A DNA stretch of 64,000 nt from Citrobacter amalonaticus (GCF_018323885.1 NZ_AP024585.1:1364001-1428000), one strand, 5' to 3'; positions 11,139 through 21,635 are shown, numbered from the stretch's first letter. Numbers and translations: made by a program. Notes: generated by a model from the letters alone, not told the origin.

Positions 11139-11834
11139 ATGGGATTTGGGATGGCAAAGGACAATAAATTTGAGATCGTGGCCATTATTCGCGAAGAGCT
11201 TCTCAGAAAAACGAAGGTAGAACTGAAATTTAAAGACGCCAGCGTGGTCACTCAATTAGAAAAGGTTGACTTCGACTACTTCGTGATTACCAACAACAGC
11301 GACATCCCACACTCTTCTATCCAGTCTTTTATCTTGCACAGCGACAGCGGCATTATCCGGTTCAATGCCCGGTTCAGTCAGTCGCTGACCGATAAACTGG
11401 AGTGCGGACTGGCGTATCGCATACCTGAAGTGATCTTATTGGTTCAGCGCCGCCAGCATCAGCGTTTCTCCTTTTTAAAGGGGTATCATTTCTACTGTTC
11501 TGGACGCTATAAAAATGGTGAGAATTACTTGCTGCAGATTAAGAATATCTCTCGCGGCGGTTGCGCGCTGATCTCACAGAAAATAAACACCCGCTTTCTT
11601 TATAAAAATGCGCTGATTAAAGGGGCATCTCTGGATTTTGAACAGTTTGGTCGTTTGCATTGCGATCTCCGGGTCGTCAACGTTGTTGCTATCAACGAAT
11701 TTGATGAAAACAATCAGCTTTATTCCTGTCAGCAGATCTCCTGCAAGTTCGAATTCAAACATCCACGCGACGCGTTGGATGTCGAAAAGGTCATTATTCA
11801 TTTTTTGATGAGTAATAAATTAAAAAGTTTATAA
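11139..11834 (+). CDS. PilZ-domain (YcgR-like) protein
   Basis: The 231-residue protein shows the two c-di-GMP-binding signatures of PilZ domains: an arginine motif QRRQHQRF (RxxxR type, near residue 104) and NISRGG (N/DxSxxG type, near residue 135). About 100 residues of beta-rich sequence precede them, in the position of the YcgR_N flagellar-brake domain. It is therefore a probable cytoplasmic c-di-GMP effector. It is followed 15 bp later by a LuxR-type regulator gene, and the two are probably co-transcribed. Both point toward the 3' end of the giant autotransporter gene. I infer that it links c-di-GMP to adhesion or motility. YcgR-like function is supported only by the motifs, not by strong overall similarity. 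Confidence 0.72.
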   Translation: MGFGMAKDNKFEIVAIIREELLRKTKVELKFKDASVVTQLEKVDFDYFVITNNSDIPHSSIQSFILHSDSGIIRFNARFSQSLTDKLECGLAYRIPEVILLVQRRQHQRFSFLKGYHFYCSGRYKNGENYLLQIKNISRGGCALISQKINTRFLYKNALIKGASLDFEQFGRLHCDLRVVNVVAINEFDENNQLYSCQQISCKFEFKHPRDALDVEKVIIHFLMSNKLKSL

Positions 11835-11849
11835 AGGAAGGTGAACTTT

Positions 11850-12437
11850 ATGTTGATGTGTGGAAATGAAGATTTTGTCGGTAGCAGTGTCTCAACGTAT
11901 TTAAAAAGTAAAAATGCTGAGGTGACGGATGTCCCCTGGCAGGTGATGGTAGATTACTCTGCACGCTATCGCCATCGGATGATGATTTTTAATATCATCA
12001 GCCACGAACAGTCCTACGCTGATTTTGTCAGCTATTTAAATAAGAATCGCTTTAAAGTTTACGATAATGCCGTGGTGGTGATTGCCGATGACCGTCTGGC
12101 GAAATTGTGCATTGAGTTACTGTATGTCGAAAAAGTGATTGTGCTGACCGATAAATCACCGCTGCGTGATTTTGGCCGACTGACGACCCTGACGGGGGAG
12201 TGCTGGAATCCCCGCTTATTCCGTTCACAAAAACGGCTGAGCGATCGTGAACAGCAAATCCTCAGTTTGCTGGTGAGCGGATATTCACCAAATGAAATCT
12301 CGGATCTGATCAGTGTGAGCTATAAAACGATACAGACGCATAAAATGCGAATCATCACGAAGCTGGGTCTGGCCCATTCGACTGAACTGAATAAACTGAT
12401 TGTCAGATTCAACCATCCGTTCTCTTTTTTATCCTGA
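11850..12437 (+). CDS. LuxR-type transcriptional regulator
   Basis: The 195-residue protein has a C-terminal LuxR/FixJ helix-turn-helix. LSDREQQILSLLVSGYSPNE is followed by ISDLISVSYKTIQTHKMRII, which includes the recognition helix. The N-terminal 130 residues resemble an atypical receiver without a clear phospho-acceptor, as in RcsA, BglJ or EcpR-type regulators of surface structures. I chose the ATG at 11850, eight bases after GGAAGG, over a GTG at 11841 that would sit on the ribosome site. It lies directly after the PilZ gene and is convergent with the giant autotransporter, whose expression it may control. Target genes are not determined by the sequence. Confidence 0.75.
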   Translation: MLMCGNEDFVGSSVSTYLKSKNAEVTDVPWQVMVDYSARYRHRMMIFNIISHEQSYADFVSYLNKNRFKVYDNAVVVIADDRLAKLCIELLYVEKVIVLTDKSPLRDFGRLTTLTGECWNPRLFRSQKRLSDREQQILSLLVSGYSPNEISDLISVSYKTIQTHKMRIITKLGLAHSTELNKLIVRFNHPFSFLS

Positions 12438-12448
12438 GTTTGTCATCA

Positions 12449-12530
12449 GCCTGATGGCGCTTCGCTTATCAGGCCTACAGCTGTCCTGAACAACGTAGGC
12501 CAGGTGAGGCATTGCCTTCACCCGGCCTGA
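12449..12530. repeat. BIME-type pair of REP sequences
   Basis: Two REP-like units face each other: GCCTGATGGCGCTTCGCTTA extending to CAGGCCTAC (12449-12478), and GTAGGCCAGGTGAGGCATTG extending to CCGGCCTGA (12495-12530). They match the consensus of enterobacterial BIME elements. They sit between the convergent LuxR and autotransporter genes, the usual place for such repeats, where they can stabilise 3' ends or act with DNA gyrase. Confidence 0.85.
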
Positions 12531-12545
12531 TCCCCTCAGCGGTTG

Positions 12546-15500
12546 TCAGAATGACTTTTTAAAGCCAATGGAGGCATTCACTGGCGCTTCCACCTGCGAT
12601 TTATGCCCGCCGTTGTTGAACTGCGTTCCCAGTTCGCCGTACACCTGCAGATCGCGGTCGATGCTCCAGCTCAGACCTGCGGCCACTTCGGTACTGGAGT
12701 ACTGCTGCGAGGATTCCAGCGTTGTGGTGGCAACCGCATTGCTGAAGTGGGTTTTGTCTTTTGACCCCAGTCCCTGCCACAGGTTGACGCGTCCATATGG
12801 CTGAATCTTACCGTGACGGGTGTCATAGTCAGCTTTCAGTCGCAGCCCAACACGGGCGGTAAAGGCATCGGCAGTATCGAGTCTGACCTTCGTCTTCGTC
12901 GCGCCGCCCAGCGTGCTGTCATCAAAATCGCTGTACTGATAGATCAGCTGTGCCTGGGGTTCCAGACTCCATGCGCTTGCTCCTAAGCGGAACGCTTTGC
13001 CGATCTCCGTCGAGGCGGTCAGCGTATGGCCTTTCACGGTATGGGAACCCTTGTTTCCGGATGCCGACAGGCGAGCGTCATGGTTACCGTATTGCAGGAC
13101 GTTATCCACATACATGCCATCGGTGGAGAACCAGGTAGCATAACCGCCCAGGTAAAACGCGTTGTCATCGATGTTACCGCCTTTACCCGCGCTACCCGCA
13201 TGGCTGCCTTTGACGCTGCTGTCGATATCCAGAATGCTGGTGTATACACCGGCTTTCCAGCTGGTATCCGCGTAAAGGTCAACCCCTGCCTGAATCCCCA
13301 TCGTGTGGCTGGTGGTCTGTGTGCCGGTGATGTCGTCCAGTTTGGTTTTAGCGGAGTAGCCAATCATTCTCGCCCATGCACGGTGGTCTTCATCGAGACC
13401 CGGTCGTACGTCGTCCCCCATTCGCTGGTGCATATTGCCTAACAGGCTCAGGTCGCCCTGACGCACTACGCTGGCGAGACCGGAGTAGAGCATGGTTTCC
13501 GGGCGGTATTCACTGCGCAGGTACCAGTTTTCGCCCAGGCCTTTCGCGTTGCCGGCATACAACTGGTATTCAAACGCCCCGGCAGACATCCGGTTATTCG
13601 CCAGATAGAAGCCGTCACGCGTGGATTGTGCCGTGGTGGTGGCGCCGTTTTTCGCCGTCACCACTTCGATCCCGTCTCCCACCGTCGGCGCACCCAGCCC
13701 TGAACCGTCTACTTTCAGCAGCGTGTTACCGCTGACCTTACCGCCATCGATCACCAGCCGGTCCGCAATGCCCTGACCGCCGCTGTTCTGCGCTGCGGCT
13801 AATTCAAGCGTCCCGTTTTTGCCGCTGTAATCGCCTTTCACCGTCAACGCGGAACCGATCGCCGCCCCCGTCAGCGACACATTGCCGCCGTTGGTTAATC
13901 CGGCGATCGTCTGGTCGTAACCTTGCGTTTTCAGCGTGGTTTCGCTCGCCACAATGTGATGGGACGCTGCGCTCAACGTATTGGCGCCACCGGCCTGCAG
14001 AACCCCGTTGGCGACAAGCGTTGCGCCTTTGTAGCTGTTCGCGCCTTCCAGCGTGGTGATGCCGCTACCGGTGTGGTGGAGCTGTCCTTCGCCGCTGATA
14101 TTGCCGCTCAGGGTGTAGCTGTTGCAGCGTTTCACATCCAGTATGCCGTCAGCGATGATATCGCCCTGTACGCTGCCGATCTCACCGCCATTACCCAACT
14201 GCAACGTGCCCTGCACGACGTGGGTGCCGCCAGTGTAGGAGGTGTCGAGCGTGAGCATGAGCGTACCCTGACCGGTTTTCGTTAACTGTCCGCTGCCTTC
14301 AACGTCGGTCAATAGTTCGACGTTGAAGCCGTTGGTGTCGAAGGTCCCGCCGCCGGATTCCAGCGTCACCTGGCGGGCGGTATTAAACGCATCGCCATAC
14401 TTCAGCGTGCCGCCGTTAAAGGTGATCCCGGTATTGGCTGCTCCGAGGTTTTTATCGCCGGAAACCTGTAGTGTCCCTGCCGTAATCGTTGTACCGCCGC
14501 TGTAGCTGTTCTCGCCGGTCAGGATCAGCGTGCCGAGGTCGCTCTTATTGACGCCACCGGAGCCGCGGATCTCACTGTCGATGGTGGCGATATACCCTGC
14601 GCCATCGATGGTGCCGTCGCCGACGCGAATCAGCGTATTGGCGGTGTTGGTGGTGATGGCATCGCCCGCTACGCGGTAGCCATCGGTGGCAAACTGCGCG
14701 CCGCTGATGATCACATCGCCCAGACTGTTATCCACGGTGACATTGCCTGCCACCCCCTGGAAAACGGCGAACGCGGCATCGGTGAACGGGGCGTTCAGCG
14801 CGCCTTCTGGCGTGGATTCATCGGTGGTCCAGTTATCGTTGCCGTGGCTGGATTGCCAGATACCATCGCCGCCGTTGATCACGCCGTTGTTTTTCAGTTC
14901 GCCATTTTCACCGCCGGTGCCGTCCCAGAAGCGCAGGGTCAGACCGCCGTGGTTCACCAGATTGACCTGATTGTTAACCGATGTCTGCACGTACAGACTG
15001 TCTGCCGCCGTTGGGGCGTTGGCAATGTCCATCACGTTGTTGGTCAGCGTGCCGGAGTAGTTAATGACGCGATAGACGCCAACATCAAAGCTGCCGCCGG
15101 GTGAGGTTTCAATGTTGAGCTTGCCGTCGAGTACCAGATCGCCGTTGACGTTAATCAGGTCGTTGAAGGCACCGCCCGGGGTATATGCCTGGCCAAACTG
15201 ATAATCCAGTTGCGACAGGTCATTCAGCGTCAGAGCGCCGGTGGTCAGTTTGCCGACGCTGTTCAGTGTGGAACCGGCGGTAATATGGCCGTTATCCGCA
15301 ACATTTACCGCGCCGCCAATAATGCCGTTGCCGCCCAGCGTCGCGCCTGCCTTGACCGTTACGTCACCGGTCGCCGCCGCCTGATTGCCGTTGACCAGCA
15401 GTACGCCCTCATCGACCGATGTGGTGCCGGTCCAGGTGTTGTCACCGGTTAAGGTCAGTATGCCGTCGCCGATTTTCACCAGATTGCCGCTGTCACCGCT

Positions 15501-18500
15501 GATGATGCCGCTGATGGTGTCGTTGAGACCCAGATTACCGAGGGAGAGGGTTTTATCGCCCAGCTCAACGTTACCCGCGCCGGACAGCGAACCGACGGAT
15601 GTCGCGCTGTCGACATGGCTGATATCCACTCTACCGCCGGAGAGGTTTTTCACCATCGTCATATCCGCCAGTGCGCGATCGGCAAAAGACATCAGCCCGC
15701 TGTTAGTCACCGTTGCGCTACCGCCGCTGGCATCCTCTTCCAGCGCCAGTGTGCTCGTTTCTGAAACGTTAATCGTGGATTGTCCGGCTGTTGCATTGCC
15801 TGCAATCAGCGCCTTTGCGGTGCCGCTCAGATTCAGCGTTGCACTAGCAGCAGTGACCGTGTCTTTTAGCGTTAACAGGCTGTCGGCAATATTCAGCGTC
15901 AGGGATTGCAGACTGGTTGCCGCGCCGCTGACGTTCAGCGCCGCGCCTTTCGTTACGTTCACCGTGCTGCTGGCATTGCTACCAAATGTTCCCGTCTGGC
16001 TGGCATTGACCGTAACGTTGTGAGCTTGTCCGGTACCTTCAATCAGCGTCGTACCCTGATAGCGGTTTGCCCGATCGAGCGACAGCGTGCTGGCCGCATC
16101 ATGGGTACTGCTGGTGACTTTCAGGTTACCCGCGCCCGTGATATCGCCGACCGGGGAGAAGTGGTGCGAATTCAGATCGAACACCGCATCCGCGCCAGAC
16201 GTCCCCAGGGTGAGGGTGCGCTGAGTGGTGAAATCCGCGCCCAGCTGGAACGTTGAGCCGTTGTTGATAGTGACGCCGGTTCCGGACTGGCCCAGGTTGT
16301 TATCCGCCGATATTTGCAGCGTACCGCCGTCAATGCGCGTGCCGCCATGATAGGTATTATCACCGCTCAGGATCAGACGCCCCTGGTCAGTCTTGACCAG
16401 CGTCAGGCTATCCGTACTGTCACCTTCGCGGATCGTCGATTCGATCGTTGCGGTGAAGTTTTCGCCTGCGCCACCAGCACCGACGCGTAGCATCAGCTCA
16501 TTGCTGCCCGCGGTGGTCTCCCACGCGTTCAGCGCATCGCCTTTGATGACATAGCCGTCCGCGTCAAACTGCGCGCCGTCCCAGAACTGGAGTGTGACGC
16601 CGTTGGCGTTAACCAGGTTGACCTGCTTATCCAGTACCGTCTGAACGAAAATATTACGCTTATCCTGACCCGCCGGAACGTCACCTAACGCCAGTGTCTG
16701 GTTGTCGAGGGTGCCGCCGTAGTTATAGAGACGGTAGACGCCTGGGCCAAACGTGCCGCCTGTGCTTTGGCTGACGTTCAGCGTGCCATCGAGCAGTAGA
16801 TTGCCGGTGACATCGACCAGATCGTTTTGTGCGCCACCGGGCACGAAGGCTTCTCCCAGTTCAAACGCGGAGGTGGTTTTGCTGCCCAGTTGCAGACTTC
16901 CGTTGATCTTCAGCGTCCCCGCGCCGCCGTCGCCTGCGCTAAGAGTGGTGGCGTCATTCATCACGACGTCACCGCCGAGGGTGCCGGTGCCGCCCAGGGT
17001 CGCGATGCCGTTCACGGTTGTCATGCCCGTCGCGGCAGACTGATCGCCATTGACCAGCAGTGTGCCGTTGTCGACGGTAGTCACTCCTTTATAACTGTTG
17101 GCGCCGGTTAAACGGGTAATACCTTTACCGATTTGCTCCAGCGCGCCGATACCGGAAATCACCCCGTTAAGCAGGACGTTATTGCTGCGATTCACGGTCA
17201 GAATACCGTCATCAATGATCTGCGAAACCGGGTTGATACCGCCCGTTGTACCGCCCTGACCAAGATGTAAAATCCCGCCCTGTTTGATCGTCGTAGAACC
17301 GCTGTAGCTATTGTCAGTGGTGAACACCGTCGTGCCGCCCGTTGCGCGGACAAAGTTGCCGCTACCGCTGATGGTGCCCTGATAAATCTGGCTGTCAGCG
17401 TCATTGCCCTGCGTATCAAAGATGATGTTGCTGGCTATACCGCTGGTGGTAATGCTGTAGTTGCCAATGGTCGCGCCGGTATTACTGGCATCGCGATGGT
17501 TGCCTGTGCGCAGCGTCGCGCCATCGTTAACAGCCAGGGTGCCGTCAGCCAGCGTCAGGCTATCCACAATGCGCATATCTGCCTGTGCGCCCGTCAGCGT
17601 TAAGGTATTCCAGCCGCTGCCGATGTGGGTTCCCAGACTGAGATCATCCGCCAGCAGCGTACCGATATTACCCCGTGTGTTTGTGAAGGTGAGGGCATTA
17701 CCCGTACCGGCGAGCGTGGTGATGTGACGCGTGTTCGCCAGCGATACGTTGCCGATGTTGGCTTTGTTGTTGGTTGTCCCGGCGAAGTTCACCTCCCCGG
17801 CGAACGTTCCGCTGTTCCAGATAAAACGATCGCTACCGGCGCCAGTATTGATGACGCCCCGCGTATTGCCGCCGCTGATGTTGATAGTGTCATTGCCTTT
17901 ACCAGACTGAATCGCGACATCCCTGTCGGTGGCGGCGAGGATCGTCCCGGTGTTGGTGATGGTCTTGCTGCTGTCACCGCTGGCATCCACCACCGGGCCG
18001 TTCACGCTGTTGGAGGTGACTTTGCCACTGTTGGTGATGGCGGAAACGTCTTTTGCCAGGATCGCTGAGCCGCCCGTCGCGTCCTGAATGGTAATATCGG
18101 CGCGGGTGGTCAGTTTGCCGTTAGTGCGGGCATCAATCCCGTTCCCCGTGGCGTTTCCGGTATTGTTGTGTACCAGCACGGTGTAACCCGTGCCGATAAC
18201 CAAATCGCCGGTCGCGTTGTCGCCGTTCTCTTTCATGAAGGCAAAGCCTGAACCCGCACCGGTGACGTTGAGTAGATTATTGGCGCCGTTTTTCACATTC
18301 AGCGCCACGCTGGTGCGGATCCCCGGACCGTCGTTGGCGTTAATCATGACGTTGTTCAGCGTGATATCCGAACTTTCGGCATGGTTTTGAATCCCTGCGC
18401 CGCTGCCCAATGCGCTAATAGTGACGCCTTTGGCGGTCAGCGACCCCGCACCGGCGGCAAGGCGAATTCCATCCGCCGTGCCGTTGGTCGTAATGGTATC

Positions 18501-21500
18501 GGCTACCCCACCGGTTCCCGTCGTGATATTCAGCGTTGCGCCATTGGTCAGCAGCACGCCTGCGGTACCGTCATCGACCACAATGGCGCCCAGCTTTTTG
18601 ATCTGCGCATCTTTGCCAGAGGCGCGAACGCCAATCCCATTGCTGACATGCAATGCCTGGGATGCGTTGTTGGTTAACCGTCCTCCTTCCTGCACGTCGA
18701 CACCGATACTGTCTTTACTGGCGAGCTCGATAATCGCGTCCTGTTGCAGAACAATGTTGCCAAGATTCTTCGCCACATAGGCGATGACGTTCAGCCCGGT
18801 ATCCAGGGATTTAATAATGGCGCTGGAGTTAAGAATGGTTTCGACAGGGGTGCCCTGTTTATTACCGTTCAACTGGTGCGCCTGACCATCGACAATCCCG
18901 GCTGTGGTATTTGAGCCGGTCAGTTCAATAAGGGTCTTATCGCTGATGGTGCCTTCTGCACCCCCTTCGAGCAGCAGCGCCGCCGCGCCGTCGCCGCTTA
19001 CCGTAAATGTCGCTTCACCCGTATCCACGGTGCTGCCTTTACCGGTCGCAAAGACGCCAATCGATTTTTCGCCCGTTAGGGTCATCTCGAGTTTAGATGG
19101 CTGGAGCGTCAGCGGGTCGAACGTATTGCCGGCAAAGTTTGCGCCATTAGCAATGCGGAACAACGTGGTGCGCGCCTGACCGTTATCGTTCATCACGGCT
19201 TCGCCGATATTGGCGGTCGCACCTTTGCCGTACAGATAGTAGCCAATTTGATCGCTATTTTTGAATAGCGGACTGCTGGTACTGTTAACGTTAGCCACCG
19301 CATTATCGCGGACATGAACGCCAATATTGCCGACTTCTTTGAGTGTGATCGAAGAAGACACGTCAACGGTGGCCTGAGCAGTGTTACTCCCTTCTGCCCA
19401 GATTGCATAGTTACGGTTCGACGTGCCACCGTCGCCCGCGACCGTGATTGCCCCTGTATTGCTGGATGTCACATGCGCGTTCTTCGAACTGGCGGTCAGA
19501 TGGATCCCGATGTTGTTGTGGCCGTTGACGTTAATCTCACCGTCGTTACGGATCTGCTGGCCGTTTTCGCTGCCGCTGTCGCGCACGGAAATACCGAAGT
19601 TATGGCTGGTGCCGGATGACGAGTCGCCGTTGAGGGTGATTTTACCGGTGTTGGTCACATTCCCGGTGGCGTTACCGACCAGGATCCCCGCCGCGTTACG
19701 TACGCCTGTTCCAAGGGTGATTGCCCCGTCATTGGTGACATCGCCTGAACTTCGGGTCAGGATCCCGGCGCTGGGGCTGGCACCACCTGCCATATCGACA
19801 TCCTGTGTGAGATCGTTAGCGTTACGCCCAAGATAGATGGCGGCATCAAGGGTGTTTGTGAAGGTGGCCTCACCGGACACTTCAACGCCGTAAGCCGTTC
19901 CCTTACCAAATGAGTCGTCGTTACTGCGTCCGTCCACGACGTTAATCTCACCCCTGTTGATCCCGCTGGTTTGATCGGACAACTGCATACCGATAGCGAG
20001 CGTCAGAGAACTGTCCGGTTTATCCGTTGACCACGGATCGGCCGCCGCCGCCGTACCGTAGTTGTTGGTCGTGATGGCCTGGTTAATGGTCCCTTCGTTC
20101 ACGACGGTGCTGTTTCCCAGCCCCTGCATACCGTAGGCACCGTAACTGTTGACCTTCCGATTCCCATCCTTATCGATAAACAAACCGGAGTTGATCGTGC
20201 CGTGGTTAATGGCGCTGGCATCACTGGCCAACATGCCAATCGCCAGCCCCTGTCCGGTAGACGTTCGCAGCACGTTCAGGGCGCCTTCATTGACGACAGA
20301 ACCACCGCCATCGGCCTTCATTGCCCCATTGATACTGCCATCGACAGCCAGAGTCGCGCCCGCAACCAATGTACCGGTGGTGCCTTGTCCGTTAGCATAG
20401 ATGGCATGCAGTTCCCCAGTGGCCGCTGTGGTGTTATTGGTGTGCGCCTGTCCGTCAGTCCAGACATCGTAATCCCAGGTCAGCAGGTCGGCATTGGTGC
20501 TGGAGGTCAGCAGTTGGTTGATCAGGCTCGCGTAGTAGGTCTGTGCGTCAGAAACTTTACTGATAGCGCCAGAATCCAGCCATAGCTGGATCTGGCTGAT
20601 ATCTTGCCCGTCGGGTGTTTTGGCGCTCTCACTGCCGGCGCCAATCAGCCAGTTGTTGAAATTCGCCAGATCCGCCGTGTTTTTGATGGAAAAGGTGCGG
20701 TTACCCGTTTCAACGACATTCCCCTCTTCGTCGTAGCCGTAGGTCATTAAGGTAATGTCTTTGCCAAATACGGTGGTCTGTTTCGAACCCGCAAAGATTT
20801 TGCTCGGAACGACTGGCGCAGCACCAAACTGGATATAGTTATCGGATTGCCAGTTGACCTTGCTGTTCGGTTCTTGCGCTTTGAGCAGAGAAGAGTCTTT
20901 TGCCAGCAGACGGATAGCATTTTCTCTTACGTTCAGTGAATTATCGCCAATATTGAGATTGGCGGTTGCGCCATCTTTGGCAAGGGCAAAGCCAAACTGC
21001 TTATAGATTTGCGACACATTGGCATCAAACGTGTTAAGCACTGCATCGCCAATCTGCGAAACGCTAATAAAGTTTGCCAGGCTTGTGGTATCAAACACCT
21101 TCAGTGTGGAGGTTGTTTCGGGATCGGCCGGGTCAATCACCTGAAATTCCACGCTTTGCTGCGGCGTAGACGACTGCGTATGACTCAGGTATTCCGCCAG
21201 TTCTTCAATGGTGGTGATAGGTTTTGGTTCGTGGTCGAGGTTGGTAGCGGTAATAATAATTTTGCCGCTTTCCAACAGATCCCGGATGGTAGACGATTCC
21301 ACAATGCCGGTCTGTCCGTAGGCGATGTTGGGGATCGCGCCGGTGATATTCAGTTCACTGGCGTTGTTTTTGTTTTCATATAAAAAACCGTAGTTGAATA
21401 CGTCCTGATGGACGCCGGCGGAGATGACATTCGAGTAATCCACGGTGATATCGCGTGTGCCATCGGTCACGATCGGTATGGCGGCGGCTGTGAAAGAAAC

Positions 21501-21635
21501 GCCAGCAAATAAACCGGAAACAACACGCAGTCCTGTTTTACGCGAGCTGCTTTTTTTCTTCCCTTTTGATAATTCGGAGGCGACAACCCAAAGCCCGAGT
21601 GTCGCATTCCATATGATGTTGTAAACCTTATTCAT
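12546..21635 (-). CDS. Giant AIDA-type autotransporter adhesin
   Basis: This is a 3029-residue type Va autotransporter with an intact frame. The N-terminus (MNKVYNIIWNATLGLWVVAS, then a basic stretch and a hydrophobic core to about residue 55) is an extended signal peptide (ESPR) typical of very large autotransporters. Residues about 60-400 are a unique head. About 400-1450 are Gly/Asn/Thr-rich beta-helix repeats (TINSG, NEGTIN, GAITVAG). About 1450-2700 contain passenger-associated repeats of the form LTGDNTYTGGT, including two related modules near 1515-1810 and 2065-2425. The C-terminal barrel (about 2750-3029) starts HRAWARMIGYSA and ends IGFKKSF with the required terminal Phe. GAGGTTATT precedes the ATG. 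A role in adhesion, aggregation or biofilm formation is inferred. The ligand is unknown. Confidence 0.88.
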   Translation of the reverse strand: MNKVYNIIWNATLGLWVVASELSKGKKKSSSRKTGLRVVSGLFAGVSFTAAAIPIVTDGTRDITVDYSNVISAGVHQDVFNYGFLYENKNNASELNITGAIPNIAYGQTGIVESSTIRDLLESGKIIITATNLDHEPKPITTIEELAEYLSHTQSSTPQQSVEFQVIDPADPETTSTLKVFDTTSLANFISVSQIGDAVLNTFDANVSQIYKQFGFALAKDGATANLNIGDNSLNVRENAIRLLAKDSSLLKAQEPNSKVNWQSDNYIQFGAAPVVPSKIFAGSKQTTVFGKDITLMTYGYDEEGNVVETGNRTFSIKNTADLANFNNWLIGAGSESAKTPDGQDISQIQLWLDSGAISKVSDAQTYYASLINQLLTSSTNADLLTWDYDVWTDGQAHTNNTTAATGELHAIYANGQGTTGTLVAGATLAVDGSINGAMKADGGGSVVNEGALNVLRTSTGQGLAIGMLASDASAINHGTINSGLFIDKDGNRKVNSYGAYGMQGLGNSTVVNEGTINQAITTNNYGTAAAADPWSTDKPDSSLTLAIGMQLSDQTSGINRGEINVVDGRSNDDSFGKGTAYGVEVSGEATFTNTLDAAIYLGRNANDLTQDVDMAGGASPSAGILTRSSGDVTNDGAITLGTGVRNAAGILVGNATGNVTNTGKITLNGDSSSGTSHNFGISVRDSGSENGQQIRNDGEINVNGHNNIGIHLTASSKNAHVTSSNTGAITVAGDGGTSNRNYAIWAEGSNTAQATVDVSSSITLKEVGNIGVHVRDNAVANVNSTSSPLFKNSDQIGYYLYGKGATANIGEAVMNDNGQARTTLFRIANGANFAGNTFDPLTLQPSKLEMTLTGEKSIGVFATGKGSTVDTGEATFTVSGDGAAALLLEGGAEGTISDKTLIELTGSNTTAGIVDGQAHQLNGNKQGTPVETILNSSAIIKSLDTGLNVIAYVAKNLGNIVLQQDAIIELASKDSIGVDVQEGGRLTNNASQALHVSNGIGVRASGKDAQIKKLGAIVVDDGTAGVLLTNGATLNITTGTGGVADTITTNGTADGIRLAAGAGSLTAKGVTISALGSGAGIQNHAESSDITLNNVMINANDGPGIRTSVALNVKNGANNLLNVTGAGSGFAFMKENGDNATGDLVIGTGYTVLVHNNTGNATGNGIDARTNGKLTTRADITIQDATGGSAILAKDVSAITNSGKVTSNSVNGPVVDASGDSSKTITNTGTILAATDRDVAIQSGKGNDTINISGGNTRGVINTGAGSDRFIWNSGTFAGEVNFAGTTNNKANIGNVSLANTRHITTLAGTGNALTFTNTRGNIGTLLADDLSLGTHIGSGWNTLTLTGAQADMRIVDSLTLADGTLAVNDGATLRTGNHRDASNTGATIGNYSITTSGIASNIIFDTQGNDADSQIYQGTISGSGNFVRATGGTTVFTTDNSYSGSTTIKQGGILHLGQGGTTGGINPVSQIIDDGILTVNRSNNVLLNGVISGIGALEQIGKGITRLTGANSYKGVTTVDNGTLLVNGDQSAATGMTTVNGIATLGGTGTLGGDVVMNDATTLSAGDGGAGTLKINGSLQLGSKTTSAFELGEAFVPGGAQNDLVDVTGNLLLDGTLNVSQSTGGTFGPGVYRLYNYGGTLDNQTLALGDVPAGQDKRNIFVQTVLDKQVNLVNANGVTLQFWDGAQFDADGYVIKGDALNAWETTAGSNELMLRVGAGGAGENFTATIESTIREGDSTDSLTLVKTDQGRLILSGDNTYHGGTRIDGGTLQISADNNLGQSGTGVTINNGSTFQLGADFTTQRTLTLGTSGADAVFDLNSHHFSPVGDITGAGNLKVTSSTHDAASTLSLDRANRYQGTTLIEGTGQAHNVTVNASQTGTFGSNASSTVNVTKGAALNVSGAATSLQSLTLNIADSLLTLKDTVTAASATLNLSGTAKALIAGNATAGQSTINVSETSTLALEEDASGGSATVTNSGLMSFADRALADMTMVKNLSGGRVDISHVDSATSVGSLSGAGNVELGDKTLSLGNLGLNDTISGIISGDSGNLVKIGDGILTLTGDNTWTGTTSVDEGVLLVNGNQAAATGDVTVKAGATLGGNGIIGGAVNVADNGHITAGSTLNSVGKLTTGALTLNDLSQLDYQFGQAYTPGGAFNDLINVNGDLVLDGKLNIETSPGGSFDVGVYRVINYSGTLTNNVMDIANAPTAADSLYVQTSVNNQVNLVNHGGLTLRFWDGTGGENGELKNNGVINGGDGIWQSSHGNDNWTTDESTPEGALNAPFTDAAFAVFQGVAGNVTVDNSLGDVIISGAQFATDGYRVAGDAITTNTANTLIRVGDGTIDGAGYIATIDSEIRGSGGVNKSDLGTLILTGENSYSGGTTITAGTLQVSGDKNLGAANTGITFNGGTLKYGDAFNTARQVTLESGGGTFDTNGFNVELLTDVEGSGQLTKTGQGTLMLTLDTSYTGGTHVVQGTLQLGNGGEIGSVQGDIIADGILDVKRCNSYTLSGNISGEGQLHHTGSGITTLEGANSYKGATLVANGVLQAGGANTLSAASHHIVASETTLKTQGYDQTIAGLTNGGNVSLTGAAIGSALTVKGDYSGKNGTLELAAAQNSGGQGIADRLVIDGGKVSGNTLLKVDGSGLGAPTVGDGIEVVTAKNGATTTAQSTRDGFYLANNRMSAGAFEYQLYAGNAKGLGENWYLRSEYRPETMLYSGLASVVRQGDLSLLGNMHQRMGDDVRPGLDEDHRAWARMIGYSAKTKLDDITGTQTTSHTMGIQAGVDLYADTSWKAGVYTSILDIDSSVKGSHAGSAGKGGNIDDNAFYLGGYATWFSTDGMYVDNVLQYGNHDARLSASGNKGSHTVKGHTLTASTEIGKAFRLGASAWSLEPQAQLIYQYSDFDDSTLGGATKTKVRLDTADAFTARVGLRLKADYDTRHGKIQPYGRVNLWQGLGSKDKTHFSNAVATTTLESSQQYSSTEVAAGLSWSIDRDLQVYGELGTQFNNGGHKSQVEAPVNASIGFKKSF

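Noticed and set aside
12546..21635. CRISPR-like or tandem DNA repeats within the giant autotransporter gene
   Set aside because: The periodicity is at protein level and diverged; no evenly spaced identical repeats with spacers are visible.
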